Source: Micromussa lordhowensis
Taxonomy: Eukaryota > Cnidaria > Anthozoa > Scleractinia > Lobophylliidae
Reading direction: 5' to 3'
Length of the DNA: 64,000 bases
Assembly (NCBI GenBank): GCA_964020085.1
Contig: OZ026597.1
Span: 17,510,109-17,574,108, forward strand
Shown here: positions 61,491 to 64,000 of the stretch, one piece after another
Position numbering within the stretch: position 1 is the stretch's first letter
Layout of the letters: the number at the start of each line of letters is the position of its first letter
Notes under the pieces: model-generated
Told to the model about the DNA's origin: nothing
Database searches by the model: none
The model's input: the letters and a program-made list of their open reading frames with translations, nothing else
Program-made: the position numbers and the translations under genes

Positions 61491-62420
61491 GTTAAGCAGA
61501 CTGTCTAGTTTGGAATTTCTCACATGAAACGTGAAATTCCAAACCAGAATTCCTGCTCCCAGGCTATAGCCCTCCATCTTCTAACAAACGGTAAGTCCGG
61601 TTGAACTTGTCATCTACCGTCCAAAGTACACAGCAAAAAAAAATACTCGTCCCACGCGTGGTGAATAACAGAACTCTAATGGTCAAACTGGTGGTCGTCC
61701 TAGCGAGCAGACAATCTGGTTTGGGATCAATTCTCGCATTAAATGTGGATCCCAAATCAAATCACTAGGTCACAGGCTTTGGTTCTCCTTTGATAGATGT
61801 GTAACCCTCACATCATGTTGAGGTCCTGCTAAGCGGACTCTCTGGCTTGGAGTTTCTCGCATTAAAGGTGAAATTCCAAAGCAGAATACCTGCTCGCAGG
61901 GTACTGCCCTCTTTTCTCGAATAAACGGTAAATCTTGTTGAACGCGTCATCTACCCTCAGTAGATAGTACATAGTACACAACACAAACACTCCCTATTCT
62001 TCCCAGTTGTGTCTAGGGACATAAGTCTAATGGTCACATTGAAGGTCAGTCCTAGCTAGCAGACAATTTGGTTTGGAACTTCTTGCGTGAAACATGGAAG
62101 TCCAAACCAAATCACTTGCTCGCAGGCTTTTGTTCTCCTACCACCAACGATCGATAGCTTCGGTCTAAAAGTGGCGAGTTCCAAAGGAGAACACTGTCAT
62201 CTTCTGGTTCTTGCTTTTCAGTGCATTTTTTTGGTGTGTTCGTTTCATTTTCAGTGCATGACAGTGGAAACTAGCGGAAAGAACAGCAAACATGAATAGA
62301 ACACACTTCACGTAGCCTTTGTTAGTTTTGCTTTTTTTCGTCGTTTATCTGACATGTATACAATGAGTTTGCAGTTGAGTATCCTTCCAAACCTTCGCTT
62401 TTACAAACGATCCCTTAATC

Positions 62421-64000
62421 TGCTCCATCACTATAATATTGCGTTAGTAGACTCAATATTGCGTTAGTCACACAACAACAAATAAATTTCTTCAATTCTC
62501 CGAATATTCGCAGGCTTAGAAATTGTCCCCCAAAGCCCGTGTGCTTTGGCCGTTGATTGCTATGTGACAAGACGTTTTGACATGAAAACTTTCGGTATGC
62601 CTTAGAGTGCTGGAAAAAGAAAAATTAAGCTGGTGATTTGTCAACAAGTAGGGCTCTCTTTCCTACATTGAACTCCAGAGAAAGAAAATAAAACAATGCA
62701 ATCAACTTGACCTCGGGGTAAATTCACGGCTAAAATAAAATTTCATGATTTCGCGAGAAGGACTACGGATTGTCGTAAAGATTGATCGGTGAGTGCCGGT
62801 AAACATGGTTTGACCCTGAATTTTTACATATTCAGGCAAGGAGCTAATTGGATGGCCTGAGTTTGATAAATATCTTTCAGAAAATTGTGAACGACGCGTG
62901 TTGAGTTGACACGTGCAGCTGGATTTGAACATGTGCGTGGAGGATCATCAACTGAGGTCGATTTGCAGCTTTCCTTACAGGTTCAGTTAAAGCCAAGCAA
63001 GTAACTACAGTGGAAAGAGCAGTGGAAAGAGCAGCGGAAAGAGGTTATACATGTAATAAATCTTCCCATGGTAAATTTGGACTAAAAAGTTAGCAACTAC
63101 ACTTGACTTGTGATGTTACATCTAGATTCTCATTACCGACATTACGGGATGCGTGTCAGAAATTGACAAACATGGGTCTCATCCTCGAAACGTGATTTTC
63201 CTTTGCTAGCTGTGTTTTTTTGTGTCGCCGTCATCAGTTTGCGTGTCATATTCTGCCTGCACGTATTCTCGGGCGTCAGTGATATCAGACCGTGTCCACA
63301 GATCACTAGCCGATCTGGCGATTACTGCATTTCTCCTCAACCTTGAACCGGCGATTGCCGGTTTGGTGGTGGAAGTTAGCCTAAGGACATCCAAACGAAA
63401 CAGCCAGCTGGAGCAAAGTCCCAAGATTGGGCCAGCATATTGTTTTGTGGGCCAGCATATTGTTTTGTGGGCCAGCATATTGATTGGCAAAATTATCCTG
63501 TTCAAGATGGATAGTATAATACTAGCACATTGACCTCAATGACTTCAGTTGTGATCTTTTAATGTTGGAATTATGTCGATCGCCATCCGGCAGCCCATCG
63601 ATTTTTGTGTCGAGATTTATTTTGTTTGTTGGTCTTCCTTGATTAGTAGTCTTAAATTTGGAAAAATGTTGTTTACATGATGTTGTGATAATTATTTACG
63701 AGGGTATTTTCTACTTAAAAGGTTCAGTAGCTTCGATTTTCTTGTGTTCGGTTTACATTTCATTTGGCAGATAGAGAATGTAACTGACATCTATGGAACT
63801 GATTTAATGCGCTGGCAATCAGTTCGAAACTTTGTCATAAACTTGGTAATTTGGTTAAATGTTGTGTTGTAATTATTAACAACCGATTGAGTTTTGTAAA
63901 GACATGAATGCTCATCATGCGCAGTTATAACACAACATGTGTAATGAAGCGAAATTAGTTTTGTTTTACGTTACAATGTAGACAGGTTGTTACAATGTTC
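62421..64000. other. Right flank beyond the array, no gene supported
   Basis: Non-array, AT-rich sequence with short tandem repeats. One minus-strand open frame (63505 to 63206) has a polar, non-repetitive 3' half that could be an exon of an unseen gene, but it lacks a recognised domain and clear splice sites. Confidence 0.5.
63429..63484 (+). repeat. Minisatellite, 20-bp unit, three copies (last partial)
   Basis: GGGCCAGCATATTGTTTTGT repeats at 63429, 63449 and 63469, the third diverging after TATTG. Confidence 0.9.

Larger units (their letters stand above)
36519..62420. repeat. Field of about 70 palindromic repeat units (hairpin array)
   Basis: Units share a stem of the form TGGTTTGGAATTTC and its inverse around a 13-nt loop like TCGCATTAAACGT. 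Two unit types alternate. Type A is preceded by GAGGTCCTGCTAAGCAGACT and followed by CCTGCTCGCAGGCTATAGCC. Type B is preceded by GGTCGTCCTAGCGAGCAGAC and followed by ACTTGCTCGCAGGCTTTGGT. The linkers of A and B are themselves homologous (both pass through GGTTGAATxTGTCAxCTACC and AAAAACACxC), so the array derives from a roughly 220-bp monomer that became a 400-450 bp A-B dimer. For example type A left flanks start at 42151, 42561, 43008, 45176, 45577. The field is interrupted by LINE fragments at 36.7-38.7 kb and by the elements listed separately. It has no protein-coding signal. Confidence 0.9.

Noticed and set aside
36519..62420. CRISPR-like repeat-spacer array
   Set aside because: The palindromic repeats are separated by homologous linkers rather than unique spacers, the periodicity is irregular, there are no cas genes, and the DNA is clearly from a eukaryote.
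63206..63505. Minus-strand 99-codon frame at the right edge
   Set aside because: Part of the peptide looks like ordinary protein, but half of it reads through the 20-bp minisatellite and no splice sites or homologues are evident.

Overview
The window looks like nuclear DNA from a metazoan, most likely a cnidarian such as a coral. The reasons are short conserved exons split by AT-rich GT-AG introns, canonical polyadenylation signals, and a mix of tRNA-derived SINEs, BEL/Pao and CR1-like retroelements and many short TIR elements. The organism call is an inference; no species marker was seen. There are three host genes, and everything else is repeats or mobile DNA.

Region by region. (1) 172-24206, plus strand: a complete 23-exon cytosolic asparaginyl-tRNA synthetase gene (566 codons plus stop, every splice phase closes). 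Its introns hold nested TIR elements (intron 1), an 8.2 kb BEL/Pao LTR retrotransposon on the opposite strand (intron 7, 7677-15924), two SINEs, and a 1.8 kb foldback element (intron 11). (2) 27182-30076, minus strand: a complete two-exon phosphoacetylglucosamine mutase (PGM3) gene with a TIR element in its only intron. (3) 30615-33820, plus strand: a complete ribosomal protein eL36 (RPL36) gene, head-to-head with PGM3 across about 540 bp. A probable non-coding first exon begins near a pyrimidine tract at about 30240. (4) 34999-38230: dead 3' ends of several LINEs. (5) About 36.5-62.4 kb: a 26 kb non-coding field of about 70 related palindromic repeats. Each repeat carries a 12-16 bp hairpin stem around a conserved loop. 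Two hairpin types alternate as roughly 400-450 bp dimers. The field has been enlarged by nested block duplications, is punctuated by a recurring 'tail' module, and has been hit by datable TE insertions. (6) 62.4-64 kb: low-complexity flank with no supportable gene.

The host genes are housekeeping: NARS1 and RPL36 serve translation, and PGM3 makes the UDP-GlcNAc precursor GlcNAc-1-P. Nothing suggests a shared pathway beyond chance linkage. The PGM3/RPL36 pair plausibly shares a bidirectional promoter. The most unusual feature is the hairpin array. Several stems carry matched changes on both arms, so the fold (or a palindrome-correcting process) appears to be maintained while the sequence drifts.
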